A stretch of DNA of 64,000 nucleotides from Rotaria macrura. Lineage: Eukaryota > Rotifera > Eurotatoria > Philodinida > Philodinidae. The stretch covers positions 1-64,000 of the forward strand of contig OENT01000710.1 in NCBI GenBank assembly GCA_900239685.1. The letters run 5' to 3'. A program made the translations under genes and the position numbers. Positions 1 to 14,505 of the stretch are shown piece after piece (positions within the stretch are counted from its first letter, which is position 1; each line of letters starts with the position of its first letter). The notes beneath the pieces were generated by a model. The model ran no database searches and was not told the origin of the DNA. It saw only the letters and a list, made by a program, of their open reading frames with translations.

Positions 1-2
1 AA

Positions 3-1283
<1,281 letters not shown>

Positions 1284-4200
1284 ATCATACAAGATCAAAA
1301 GACGGTTACAGGATTTTTGAAACAAAGAAAATCATTGTTCGAAAAAACTGATTTTCTTTCGCCTTCTAAAAGGAATGTCCCTTAATGTAGCCAGTGCAAA
1401 TGTGAAATCAGAGCCGACAAAAACACAGTCACCGATACACTGACAAAGGGCGGGTGTGGCTGTGCCTATGGGTGTTGGCTTGGGTTTCGGTGTGGGTATA
1501 GATGTGTAATTGTAATTCTGGGTGCTGGTGTGAGCCTCGGTCTGGACGTCCATCTTTTCTCCACGCACTAGTGGCACGCATGTCGACAGCTGCAATCAGA
1601 GCCACATCCGGTCCCATATCTAAACCGAAAGCCACACCCATATTCACATGTATACGGACACCCCCATCCTCACCCACACCCAAGTTTTTACATTAATACG
1701 ATAGAACATTAGCATCAGCATGGAAAACTGTTTGACTTTAATGTTTGATTAAAAACAAGAAGGTTCGTGATATGCCATAGATCAAAACTACGAGACGTTT
1801 CTAAATCCATTTCAATGTAACAAGTACGAAACCGATATTCTTCAGCAATTGCTCTCTAAATTGTCTAAGAACAGTTCGAATTTTGGATTAACGATGTAAA
1901 TTCAGCTCTGATTACTGTTCAAACTTCTGAGTGATTTCGATTCGAACGTATTCATAGAATATGCCCTTTAATGAGACGAAGAGTTTTTATTTTACAAACA
2001 GGTCAATTTGTTTCATTTGGTTCTCATTATTTACATAAAAAGTTTGCCGAAGAAGAGCGCAGTACCTGTGTACATTCTCTTGAAACTAAAACTATAAGAA
2101 AATGCATAAATAAGGATGAATCCGAAGTCGATTTTTTGACTATTTCCCAGCATGAACGGTTTCAAAGAGGGGAAATGGCATTGGATATTTTACGTAAGAG
2201 AACTCGAAATTTCATTTTATGGCCTTGAAAATTTTCTGATGGACGAGTGAAGTCGAATCGATGTTCGTATCGTTTCTTCTGTTTCAAAAATATCATTTAA
2301 ACGATCAGGAACAACTAAATAAAGGAAATTCTTCTTTTTCTCTCTTGTGCGATCCGTCAGAGGTCTGCAAGTTCCTACTTTTTACAACGAGATAGATTCA
2401 AGTGCATTTTTAGAATATTTAAGATGAATCGGTCGCATTGTTGAGGACACAACTGCTATTCTTCTGTGTACATTTCGATTCTCGAAAACAATACAAAATA
2501 CTTTTTCCTAAATTCCAAAAATTATTTTTTCTAAATGCAATTATCAAGTGTTCGAATTAAAAATTGATTTTAGACATGTAGTTCTCTGTTCGTAATAGAT
2601 TTTACTTGTAAAACAACAAGTTTCATAGAAATTATTTGCTACACCACATAGATTGGAAGTATACTTTTAAAATATGGATTCCTTTTCAACAAACTCTTGA
2701 AGAGTCTAAATCAGACTTTTAGAAAATCTTCAATTTTGCGTCATCCGGGTAAAAGAGACATTTGAAGATCGCTTTATAACGAAGCTAATGAAATAAAAAG
2801 CAGTCTTTTGAGGCTGCACCAATAATTCGGAATACCGTGTATGATTAGCTAAGCGACAATTTGGTGGAGGCTAATTTCAACTGATCGATAGATTATTTGC
2901 GATTGGCTGTGATTAGTCAGCGATGGTCATTCTAGTGAATATTACATGGGAATCGCCTCTCAATCTTCTAGAAATTTAATTTCTCAAAGCAGAACCGTAC
3001 GGGTTTTTCTTGCATTTCTTCGAACAAATTCAAACGTATCACAAATCATTCACTTAATGATTCATATTCTTTCTCAGTACAAACTAATTCGAACTAAAAC
3101 TACTGTCGAGTTTAGTAGTGATCAACGAAAGAAATACACATGACTCTATCTCATATTATGATCTCTTGCATCAACGGAATGGTTTGAGAAGTTTTTTTCT
3201 GAACGAAGGATGGACATAGCTAATCTTGAAATCGAATAAGGAAGTTGCTCGTCTGTAAGGAATCCTAGTATTCATAAAGACACTTCCTGACATAGCCATT
3301 TAGTTAGTACATTGTTGATCAATCGAGAAAACTTAACGAAAAGTATCAGATTATAATACAAGGATAAGATTTTGTTGGCAAGAAATTAATATGAAGAATC
3401 TGGAAGAAATTCTTGAATTTCGATCTAAAAATAAATTATTCAATTACTTAAGCGCAAGTAGTTAATCATATTTTTATACGACTTATTTCGAAATAATGAC
3501 TACGAAAAAAAATTCTTAAGTTTCCTTCCATCGAAAAAGAAAATTCCAAATATTACTATAAAAATATTCTGCAATGAGTCGGTCTATTCAATTTTTTTCT
3601 ACAAACCTCTTCTTTGTAAAAGTTCATAGGGGTAGCGATTCTTCACTGACATCAAACTGTGAAAGTATTGTTCGTTAAAATTTAAATCTACCAAGATATT
3701 TCATTCTATTTACATTGAATAGGAATGAAGTGGTTGGAACTATATTAAGCTTGTCAAGAGTTGAAATTTAATCTTATTGTATTTTTGAAAAATCATTTGA
3801 AAATCCTCTCAACTAATCATAAATAATGGTCGCAGAGAGTGTATGTTTGTGAATTTTTCAATGTTGAGAAATTATTAATCACCCGAAGTGGCTCTTTCGA
3901 ATCTCTCTATTCGATGTTCGGATTTGAATTTTTATACGTGAGATTTTTATGCGAGAATGTATTTGACAATGAATGTTACTGGTTCTTAAAAGAATTCTGT
4001 TACAAATATTTTCTCTTGTTCCTCAGTTTTGAGTGTGATTATATGAGAGAACAGTAGATACCTATTCAGCCTCATTCCTAGCTCATCAAACTCTCGACTA
4101 TTCGGGAAAAAAATGAATACTGAATAAATTCCTGATTGTGTACATTTTCAGTTTTATTGTACAAAAAGAACTTATTCGAACGAAATTTTCTTCAATTACA

Positions 4201-7200
4201 AGATCATTTTCTACTGTTGTTTCTTGATATCGCCGGAAGTATTCCTTTTACATGAAAACGTTTGTGTACTGTGGAGATGTAAATGAAAATAATATTTATT
4301 ATTAATTGGCTTGACAACCATCTAAATAAATCGGTAATAAAAAGTTTATCCTTTTAGATAATTTAGTGATCGATTTTCTCATCATTACGAAACTATTGAA
4401 ATCATATCGAGTTTTTGATATAGAATCTCAAAGAGCTAATCGATCGTATGATTTCGACTTGTTATGTTTTTCACGTGTTTACAACTTTCATAGTAATCAA
4501 TATATCCTCATCTTGAATAGATTAGATGAAACTCCAAATAGAAAGATACACTTTATCAATCGTTAGAAATAAAACAGACGATTAACTACTTGAAAAATAA
4601 ATACAGTAAAAGTAAATTGAGAAAAAAGATTAGAACTTAAAATGTTCACTTCATCTCATCTGTAGAAACCATGGAACCTTATGAGTGCCGATAAGTTCCC
4701 GGCATGACTACCCTGAATTAAGGTCAGCCTCGGTTACTAAAACAGTCGCATATCCTATGTCTGTGTTTACGGAATCAGTTTGCCCACAGCACAAATGATT
4801 TCGTATTCTTGTGATGATGCAGGATGTCAAAAATGTTCCTGTCTAAATGTTTTTTCGCATGATTGCACTAGAAATTGGATATCTTTGAATAATTTTTGTT
4901 GTAAAAGAGATAGATGCACACCGTTTTTACTTCTCAAGACAGACTTTATAAGCATGTTTCAAAGTTAAGACGTTTAACTGAAAAACAGATATTTATGTTT
5001 TTCTCTCTTTCCAAAAAAACTCATGAATAATCTTTTTTTTTGTCGTTTGAGTTTTGATTCGATGCTCTTAATTTCGTTTTTGCAAAGACATACCTAAATG
5101 AAACTCATTGAAAAAGATCATTTCATTGCTGGATTAAGCAGTGATTTGAATCCCTCAAACATTTGAAGCAATAAAAAAGTGAATTTTACGTTGTATTTTT
5201 TTCGGACTTTTGGAATACCCTTTGTATTCATTTTTCCTATATAAAAATAGCTGTTATCGAAAAAATGATTCCTTTTTCCAGAACCAAATTAAAATGGAAA
5301 GTCAGGTGCACTAAAAAATGTAATTGGTACTAAGAAAATTTGTAATGTCTTTAAATTCTACTTTTTCCAGCGGCAGATTGTCGTGACTGCATGAGTTTCT
5401 TCACTCTTCTCATATCCCTAGTTGTGGTAATTGGTTGTGTTCTTTTACGTATGCATTGGAAGCTTTGCCTTTTCAAATCTCAATTGGGTAATCAGTCTGT
5501 TATTATATTGCTGAGAAATAGAACTCAACATTCTTTTCAAGACTGTTAATAAATGAATAATCGCAAGAAAGATACGAAACATTGTCAACAAAAATTAGGC
5601 AAATTCATTGATCAATCATTGAAATAGAATTTAATGATGGCATTACTTATTTCTTTTCTGACTGATATCATCGAAAGGTTTGCTATTCAGATTCGCTTGG
5701 ATACAAAATCATTATTTTCTCTTCTCAACTGCATAGTTGACTAAGGAAATAAGTATGTTCATTCCACGTTGAGAAACTTTCACCTACAGATAATCAATAG
5801 CTGATTTTGTCAGTTAATATTTGTGTCCACTCCGTTTTTTTTGCATAAGTCGGTTTCAAGTTATACAAAACGCGACGTCGATCAAAGCTAATATTTGGTA
5901 ATGACATCTTGTCATCCACGTGAAAAATGGAACCCAAATGAGAATGTTAAAATGAACATGAGAATGAAAGCAAAGCAAGTTTTACGCGAATAGGAACCAA
6001 GTGCTTTTCGAGCATGAGAAATTGAAACATAGAATTTGTTCCCAAACGACACTATCTACGATATAAACATTACCAGAAACGCAACACATAATAAAAAAGT
6101 GCATTTTATTAAAAGTATAGTTGAACGGTAACAAACGTATATACTCTTGTTCCAACGAACCGGATAGAGTCAATTACAAACATGGCTTTCTTCTCTAGTT
6201 AATAATATCATCATTTTATTTGGTTTTACAATTGGCTAACCTTGGACACAATAATTACAGTTTAAGGGCACGACTGACTAACAATAAACCGAGAGAAGGC
6301 TATGAACGAAAAATCTTGCTCCCGTTAGGTACTTGTTATCAGAACAATCGTAACTGACGACTACAAAATTCTGTGTCCGTGACCACAAACTTTGTTCATT
6401 CTGGGGAGTAGTATCGATGCTTCAAAAATGTAGCCGCGCGGAAAAGAAAACATCTTTTTTTTGAAATATATAAGAAAATTTCAAATAACCGATATTCTGA
6501 TCGGTAGTTTCTTTTCGAAATGAATTCTCTGATTGGCGTTTCAATTCTTTCGAGCTCCAGTTCCTAGTAAGTCGAGTGATTCGTAAAAGTTGCACTATTA
6601 TCGGTTCTAAGAATTTGTCGGATACCGTGAATGATGATTCGAAATTCTTACTAATCCGTTTCTTTTAAGCCAAAAAGATTAAGTGAAGAAAACTATGCTC
6701 GTGAACGAAAATCTTAATGACGTTCATTTTTGAGTATTTTTAACGCACTCATGTATGGAATCTATCCAATCATTCAGTATTATTTGGTGGATTTTGGTCT
6801 GAAAAGTCTATGAATTAGATGAAGAATTTTATATTGAGCATTTTCAAATTTATTTTCAGTTAATGAAAATTGGTAATAATATAATTGTTACTTGAATAAG
6901 TATGGAAATTGTTTCGTTGATTAACTTGTGAATGAACGAATAATCTTGTTTTCTTTTTTAATTTCAGTAAAATTTCATAATTTTCTAGCTCAAATATTTA
7001 GATAAGAGCAGAATGTCGTTGTGGATTCGGATAATAGTGTGTTACTCAGTAATACGTTTCGAATCATGTTTTTCAGTTAGTTAAGAATCACGTATAACTA
7101 TGAGTATGAGTGAAAATTATTTCTGCACCCACACTACAAACAGAATATTTTCTGAAGAGTTGTAGCGGTTGAAAGAAAATATCGTCTGTCATAAATGCAT

Positions 7201-9369
7201 ATACTGCATTAGTATAATGAAAATAACAAAGAACTATTGGCTCCACATATCACTTCTGCCAAGACGTTCTTTTTTAGGGACTAGTATATTGTTGGTTATG
7301 TCAACAAAATAATACTTTAATATTTAGCGTCAGTTTTTATTTGATAATCGATGCTTGTGTCACATATGTGTTGATGGAAAAATTACGATGTATTTTTCTA
7401 TTAACGTTTCTTTATACGTGGAAAGAAGTACCTCAGTTTTACAAGATAGACTGGACCCAAAAAAAGAAAACCCTAATCCAATAATTCGTCTACTTTTCTT
7501 TTTCAATATTTCTTCTCTGTATCCCATTCAAAGCCTGTCACTTATACTTATAGACACCTTTCTATTAATAAATACTCTACTGACCCTCATTTTCATTTAA
7601 TTGAATTAACAATCGCAAATGACAAGAAGTATATGCCGTCTCTTCTCTTCTATGTTAGTAAGACATATCAAAAGATAATTTAATAGCTGTGGTAGTTATG
7701 GGTGTGTGTGAGTAAGAGAGAGCTAGTCAATTTTCTTTAAAAAAAAACAATTTTGGTAAAAATACCTAGTGCTGTAAAAAACGGAACATTTGTTTATTTT
7801 TTCTTCAGATTTATTTCATCAATAAGTTCCTCTAGTCATTTTTTTCGAAACGTTTTTCATTGCTTATTGAAACAAATTCGTTTTGATAAATCTCAGCATG
7901 GCAATAATTAAGAGATTTTTGAACGAGAGAACCCATGAGCACAACATATATGACTTCATTTATATATGTTAAACACCCTTCTGTTAATCGATATTCTAAG
8001 GAATGGTAAGAAGCTACCGTGTAGGAACCGTTCCCTACAACCTGGATTGTTTTTATTTGTTGTTGTCTAGCTTAAAAGTAACGCAATGTAAGCATCACTA
8101 ATTCTTTATTGAAATAGCATTATCACGTTAAATGTATGATAAACGACTCACACGATATATGACATAGAATTGAATAATGCTGCTTTAGTTGCTTCCATTT
8201 AGTGAACATAGCTAAAGTGTACCAATATTTCTTTCGGACCCATGAATTTATAGTCGTATAAATAATTGAAATAGTCGACACTATACCCTTGAGTCAGTAT
8301 AGAAGAGTTAATATAAATAATCATAAGATAAGAGCAGAAATCGAACTGCATCTTTCTATAACCGGTTGCATATTCTGTGAGTTAGTCTACCTAAATTTGC
8401 TATAGGTGTGTGTGTGGACAGGATGCTCTTCTGTTGATTCAAATTCCACCCGTACCACGTCCACACTCGATTTCGAACAAGGATCTAACTGTATCAATAT
8501 TAAATGTGATTGATTGATATTGTTATTACTGAACATTGGAATTAGTATAGGTACTGGTACTATTAGTATTGCTACACCCCTGTTCATTATTTTTATAGCC
8601 GTGTATCATGTTCCTGCTTGAAACGTATAAAAGAGGACCTTGGAAAATCCTACAATAGTCCAGAGAAATTAATTATTTTATTAGTTATTATCAATTTTCG
8701 ATGTAATCGGTTGTTGAAAAACAGGAGTTGAGACTAGTAGATTGATCTGCATGAAGTACATATAAGTCGGTCTGTTTCTCAATGGATTTACTTATTTCTC
8801 CTTGTTTTAAATTTTCGAAAAGTTATCTTCCTATCACTGCTATTTTACTTTCGACTTCATGTTTTTCATAGAGTTTCTCCTACACATTGAGGGAAAAAAT
8901 CTTATAACCGATAAGGCAAGAGAGACAGAGTAAACCATTCTTCCTCAAAAGTAAAAATAGAGATGTCTACGTACTTTGATTTTATTCTATGAATACAAAA
9001 GTATTTTTTTTCTCACACCATTTTCTGAGATCCATCTAACCACATATAAGCCAAATAAAACTATTATTTAAATTTTGGATCGCTCGATTTTACATCCAAT
9101 GCTATGCAGGCACTATGAAATATTTCTTTACCATGTTTGGTCCTGTGCGCAAATAAGACGTTATCTTTTCCTTCGTTAACTGATTCATAATCGCACTACT
9201 CACTGTGCAGATGCCGTTATTACATCGCATGATGACATAGAATAAATGTTGTTTATGAATCATCCACTCATATTCTTCCCACTTCTCTCCATACTGACTA
9301 ATAAATGTTCGACTGCAAGCAGTGGGTATTTTAACGAGTCACAACAGACAAAAAACTTCATTCACTACA
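1284..9369. other. Gene-poor AT-rich stretch
   Basis: I found no convincing gene, RNA gene or complete transposon here apart from the G-rich foldback at 1448-1681. Short open frames exist on both strands but lack domains, splice-linked partners or consistent coding character. A short GT-rich run lies at about 8405-8420. The stretch separates the p97 paralogue from the VIT-VWA gene and probably contains the promoter of the latter at its right end. Confidence 0.6.
1448..1681. repeat. Telomere-like G-rich foldback
   Basis: The left part is a G/T-rich run made of degenerate GGTGTG / GGGTGT units. The right part is the complementary C/A-rich run ending in CACCCACACCC, so the two arms are imperfect inverted repeats about 230 bp end to end. 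The units resemble the TGTGGG telomeric repeat reported for bdelloids. Open frames on both strands here are by-products of the low-complexity sequence. No clear target-site duplication was found. Confidence 0.5.
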
Positions 9370-11923
9370 ATGCTTCGAATTAAACAAGACACTACCACTC
9401 ACAGGCAACAGTCAGAACAACAATATGTACCGTTGAAAAAAGTCACTGTCGAGGCCTACATTAAATCGTTCGCTGCTGATGTCACGATCAAACAAATTTT
9501 TCGTAACGATGAAACGAACCCAATTGAAGCAGTCTACTGTTTCCCAATAGAAGAACAAGCAGCGATTTACTCGTTTATTGCTCAAATTGATGATCGAGAA
9601 ATTGTTGCACAATTAAAAGAAAAAAAGCAAGCACAACAAGAATATAGTGATGCTCTTCAACAAGGTCACGGTGCATATTTACTCGAACAAGATGAAAAAT
9701 CTCAAGATAATTTTATTATCAATGTTGGCGCATTACCGCCGGGTAAAGAATGTCATATTTCCATTTCGTACGTCTCCGAACTTGATTTAATTCAAAATGA
9801 AAGTCGAATTCGTTTTGTCATTCCAACGACCATTGCACCTCGATACAATCCAGACAAAGGTGGTATTAGTTCACCAGCTGGTACTAAATCCAAATATGTT
9901 CAAACAGCTCCATACACAATTGAGTTTAACTGCCGAGTCGAGAAAGTCAATGTCTCTCGTGTTAGTTCGACATCTCATCCGATTCAGATCGGAGTTGGTC
10001 AAGAGAATGTCTATGACGTCGCACTCGCGCAACAAAACACACATCTAGATCGAGATATTTTGATAGATATTGAATTAGTTGGTAATCGTTCGAATACTAT
10101 TCTTGCGGTTGAACCAGGTGCTGCTATGGCTTCATTTACACCAACAGAAGAAGATTGCCAACGTGCAATGGACAATATGAAGACGACCAATGAATTTATA
10201 TTTGTTGTCGATTGTAGCGGATCGATGACAGATGAAAACAAAATTGGCTTGGCACGTGAAGCCATGTTACTCTTTCTCAAGAGTCTTCCAGTAGATTGCC
10301 ATTTTAATATCATTCGATTCGGATCAAATCATAAAGCATTATTCAATGAGATTACTGCTATTTACAATGAACAAAATGCTAAAAAGGCTGAACAGTTTAT
10401 CAATCAGTTACGAGCCAATTTGGGTGGTACTGAATTGGTTAGTTTAATGAATTTTCTTTCCAATAATTAATTGTTTATTTCTATTTTAGCTAGGCCCACT
10501 TCAATGGTTAGAAGAACATTCTCCAAAAGAAGGTCGTGCACGACAAATATTTTTGTTGACCGATGGAGAAATTGAGAATGTCAGTCAAGTACTCGATTTG
10601 TGTCGTTCGATGGCCACTTCTACTCGAATCTTTTCATTTGGTTTGGGTCATTCACCAAGTCGTGCATTGGTCAAAGGTCTTGCTCGAGCTACAAATGGAC
10701 GATTCGTTTTTATTCCACCTAAAACTAGTGTCGATGTTCATGTTGGTGAACAACTGCAGAAAGCTTTACAATCTTGTATAACGAGCATCCAACTGAAATG
10801 GAATCTTGGTACCAATGTTATGAGTGCACCTAGTAAAATGCCACCAGCCTATGCTAATGATCGTTTGATTGCTTATGCACTTGCTGATAATCCAATGTTT
10901 GTCTTTGATCACAATTCGAGTGTCGAATTTCATACGGATAAAAATCGATTGGGTAAAGCAAAAATTAATTCGATACCGACAGTCAGCGTCAATGGAACAA
11001 TTGCTCGCCTCGCTGCTAAAGCACTTATTCTCGAATTACAGCATTCAAAATTACCCTCATTGTCCAAGCAGAAGATTACTGGTTCCCTACAAAGTCGATT
11101 TCAGAAAAATGATGTCTCGGTTTCACCAATAACGACGACTGACCAGAAAGAAATGACTAAGAAACTCATCATTGAACTTTCACTCAAACATCACATTTTG
11201 AGTCCACACACTGCTTTTATTGGTGTTGAAAAACGAATGAACACGAACAATGATGATATGATCTTACGAGAAGTGCCAATTCAAATATCAGCTGATGATG
11301 AACATTTACTGGTGACACCACAGTTTACGAATTGCTCTCCCCGTAGCATATCACCTGTGATGCAAAGCTTTGCAATGCCAAGGCATTCGATGCAATCATA
11401 TATGGAATCGATGGATTCTGATGAAGATTGTTGTTCATCGCTAGAGAGGGGTAAAGCCGATTCATACTCAAACGATGACTGTTACGAAACAGCAGCAAAA
11501 GATTACGCTGTGATGAAAAAGTCTCATCAGTTAGTTTCGTCCAGTTCCTCTTCCGATTCAGAAACTTTTTCGCCGCTCCAGCAGCATTCGATTATTGAAG
11601 AAAAAGATGATAAATGGCCTACGGGTGATCAAAATATTGTTCGCTATTTGATCAACAAACAAAAATTTGACGGTTTATGGGATCTCGATGCCAAAAATAT
11701 AGAACACTTGACTGGAAAACCACTGTCAAGCTTCCCACAATTTAATAACCAGTTAATACTCATTTCGGCTATTATCATTGTGACACTTGAGAGACGTTTC
11801 ACTACAATGTCAGCAATGTGGCATGGTGTAGTTCAAAAAGCTCGTAAACGTCTTCTTGATTTACTTGGCAAAGATGCTAAACAACTCCAATCATTACTGG
11901 AGGACATTCGTCGACAACTTTGA
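9370..11923 (+). CDS. VWA5A: VIT and VWA domain protein, VWA5A-like
   Basis: Two exons, 9370-10437 and 10490-11923, joined by a 52 bp phase-0 intron, give 833 residues; human VWA5A has about 786. The reading frame is open upstream to 9322 but starts there on GTG; the first ATG is 9370. Order: VIT domain about residues 15-145 (including QGHGAYLLEQD and NVGALPPGKE), linker, VWA domain about 275-450, acidic/Ser-rich stretch, then a C-terminal helical part like that of VWA5A. The VWA metal site is complete: DCSGS at 281-285, Thr354 in GGTEL (split from LGPLQW by the intron) and Asp381 in LLTDGE. Proteins of this family are mostly intracellular and poorly defined; inter-alpha-trypsin inhibitor heavy chains share the VIT-VWA pair but carry signal peptides, and none is seen here. 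The gene appears intact and functional. Exact orthology to VWA5A is not proven. Confidence 0.92.
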
Positions 11924-12244
11924 ATATTATTAATCTGCTATAACTATTTATCTTTAAAGCCAGAAAGAAAATAAAAATATTCTATCCCCAGAGAAAAAGT
12001 AAAAACGAGCAGATATCTTTGTTAACTGTCGATTTTTCGAGAACTTCGTAATAGCGTGGCTCTCAACATGTTGTTCTGTCGTTCACATAAACAAACAACA
12101 AATTAGTTCTCTTTCATCATTGCATTTTCAGTATCGTAATTTTACTTTAAGCTCATCTCATTTGTTTTCCAAAGGTCAACAGTCACTGATTTTGAGATTC
12201 ATTTCTTTTTCTCAGTCGGATTACTAAACACATATGTTTCATGA
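11924..12244. other. Spacer between VIT-VWA gene and kinase pseudogene
   Basis: About 320 bp with no gene. It lies 3' of both flanking convergent units. The kinase C-lobe and FATC sequence that should follow the pseudogene fragment were not recognised here. Confidence 0.5.
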
Positions 12245-14401
12245 CTTGGGTGGCTGTAGATTCAAAGCTTATTCACATCCACTCTCGTTCATAAATGAGT
12301 TTTTGAACATAGATTTATTACAATTTGGATCATTACCATAGAGATCGTTCATAATAGAAAATCGAGCTGTAACGCATTGATCTTGTCGTATATCTTCATC
12401 TGCTTTAACGAAAAGATTGATTATCATTTTCGTCATGTTCATGTATTGTTTGTTAAACGTTTTGGTAATCGTAATGAGTGAAGTATAAAGTTTTTCATTA
12501 AAGCCAACTATTTTTATTGGATGTTCCATTAATGGTTTCTTTTTACTTGTATATTGGCCAGGTATTTCTAATTTGCGTATGGACGACTTATCGAATATTC
12601 GACTTTGTTATCGAAATGTTGATGAGAGACATGTTGAATTAACATTAATATTTGATTTATCGTGTAGAATTGGTTTTTAATTTTAATGATATATTAACTA
12701 ATGTCAAACGTTTGTCCCTCAATAATATATTAGAAAATAGTTCAACATCTTTACCAAATAAATCATCAAACTCTTTTTCAATTGCATGTTCCGTTTCATC
12801 AAGAATTGTCGCGTCCGAAAATAGAATATGTTTAAATCTCTTGAAATGTAATTTCTGTTTATTAATGTCTCTTGTAGTTGCATCATTTGATAATAAATTA
12901 AATAAAACTTTTGACTACATATCAAATTGTTGTTGAATAGATTCAAGATTATGTTTCAATGCAAGATTAGTGATAGAATAAGTTATTGTAATGTTTTATA
13001 ACTTAATTTAACTGGATTGAGGATAGAGTTTGGCGATTTGTTCAATAACTTCATATAATTGAATACGTGAAAAGACAAAAATATATAATATATTAGTCTT
13101 ATTGAAGATATCATTCACAGCGGACGTAATCCCTACAAGTAATACCAGTCTAATGAAAATAACTATTTAACATTAGATACTACATAGCAGAAAAACTAGC
13201 ATGATATACGCTCTTATTTGTTACAGAATTCTGCTATGATGATGGTGCTTGTATGTGAAATATATTTCGTCACTATTCGAAGATTCCACTACTTCGCAAA
13301 TCTAGTTTACTCGAACCGATAGACTTCAGAGTAGTTTTGATAGAAAATATACCTCATGAGAGATCAAATAATTCTATATGTTACAATCGAATAGACACTT
13401 AGAATTTCTAAACCTACCCGTGCGCTACAATCCTAGTGAACTACAGTAGTTGAGTTTTACTTGAAAAATGAAATACTTCGGCACAGCGATGTTCTACATC
13501 TATTGACGATGTGAAGAGCTATCTAATAGTTTTATCAATGGGAAAATGTTCGTTGTTTCATACTCTAAAACAATTTTACAGAATGAACAACTAGACTTAA
13601 GAGAACTATTTCCTCAATTTTACACTTCTCCTAACACAGTTTTCACATGCATTCAACTGACGAGTTACAATCAAGCTAGTTCCCTCTTCAATTGAAATAA
13701 TTTCATCCAAAGATATCATTATCTCAAGCTTTCATATGATTGTAGCTCATAGCATAAAAACAACTGGCATTTTCGAAAAACTATTTCAAGAGTTGAGACA
13801 TTTTTCGAGTGAGTCGCATGAAAAATTATCGATAGATGGAAATCAATCAGTGGCAACTGTATGTAATCATTTACGAAAAATTCCATACGCTATTGGTTTA
13901 TCTAAATGTGCAGCTATTTGATAGAGTTAATCGAAAAACATCCAAAAAGAAGATTCTTGTAATTTATCAGCAATTAGATCCAATATCTTCGGATATAAGT
14001 CAATAATTTTTAATAGTCGTGAAAGACGTTTAACATCTTTGTTCGAACCATATTTCATTGAGGATAGAACGGATGTAACGCCTAATTCATCTACGTTATT
14101 TCCATGATCACCATTGAATAAATTTACTACTAGATGATTATTTTCATACCGACATAAATAATCATCAGAAATACTTGCTGATTCATTATAATCACGACTG
14201 AGAATGTTTTCTTTTGCAACACGAATACTTGACTAAATAAAGAAAAAGATATTTCTTAATTCTTAAAATAGAGAATATACGAACGAGAAAACTAACCTTA
14301 TATGATAGATAACCTCAATTTGAGACCGATGTCAACTACAAAAAAAAACCGTTTTGATGACACTAGCAAAAGTCGAAAAGAAGTTTCATACTTTGTGAAT
14401 G

Positions 14402-14451
14402 TGGGTGTGGATAAGTAGAGGACAAGACATCCGAACCTTATCTCACACCCA
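14402..14451. repeat. Telomere-like hairpin inside kinase pseudogene
   Basis: TGGGTGTGGATAAG at 14402-14415 pairs with CTTATCTCACACCCA at 14437-14451, with one bulge and a 21-base loop. It lies just upstream of the hammerhead ribozyme, and the two probably came in with one retroelement fragment. Confidence 0.6.
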
Positions 14452-14458
14452 GAACTAG

Positions 14459-14505
14459 AAACCACCTGATGAGACTCTTTGCCGAGTCGAAATCGCCATC
14501 GTGGT
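14459..14505 (+). ncRNA. Minimal type-I hammerhead ribozyme
   Basis: All conserved core positions are present in order: CTGATGAG at 14466-14473, stem II ACTC (14474-14477) / GAGT (14484-14487) closed by the G-C pair 14473-14488 with loop TTTGCC, then GAAA at 14489-14492. Stem III has two pairs (A14492-T14499, T14493-A14498) with loop CGCC. Stem I pairs ACCAC (14461-14465) with GTGGT (14501-14505). U16.1 is T14499 and H17 is C14500, so cleavage is predicted after 14500. Hammerheads with very short stem III are known from Penelope-like retroelements, including bdelloid Athena/Terminon elements. The adjacent telomere-like hairpin fits that origin. No reverse transcriptase remnant was found nearby. 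Activity is untested. Confidence 0.75.

Noticed and set aside
1332..1696. Overlapping open frames on both strands, 60-90 codons
   Set aside because: They run through the GT/CA-rich foldback, are open in several frames because of low complexity, and show no domain or splice partner.
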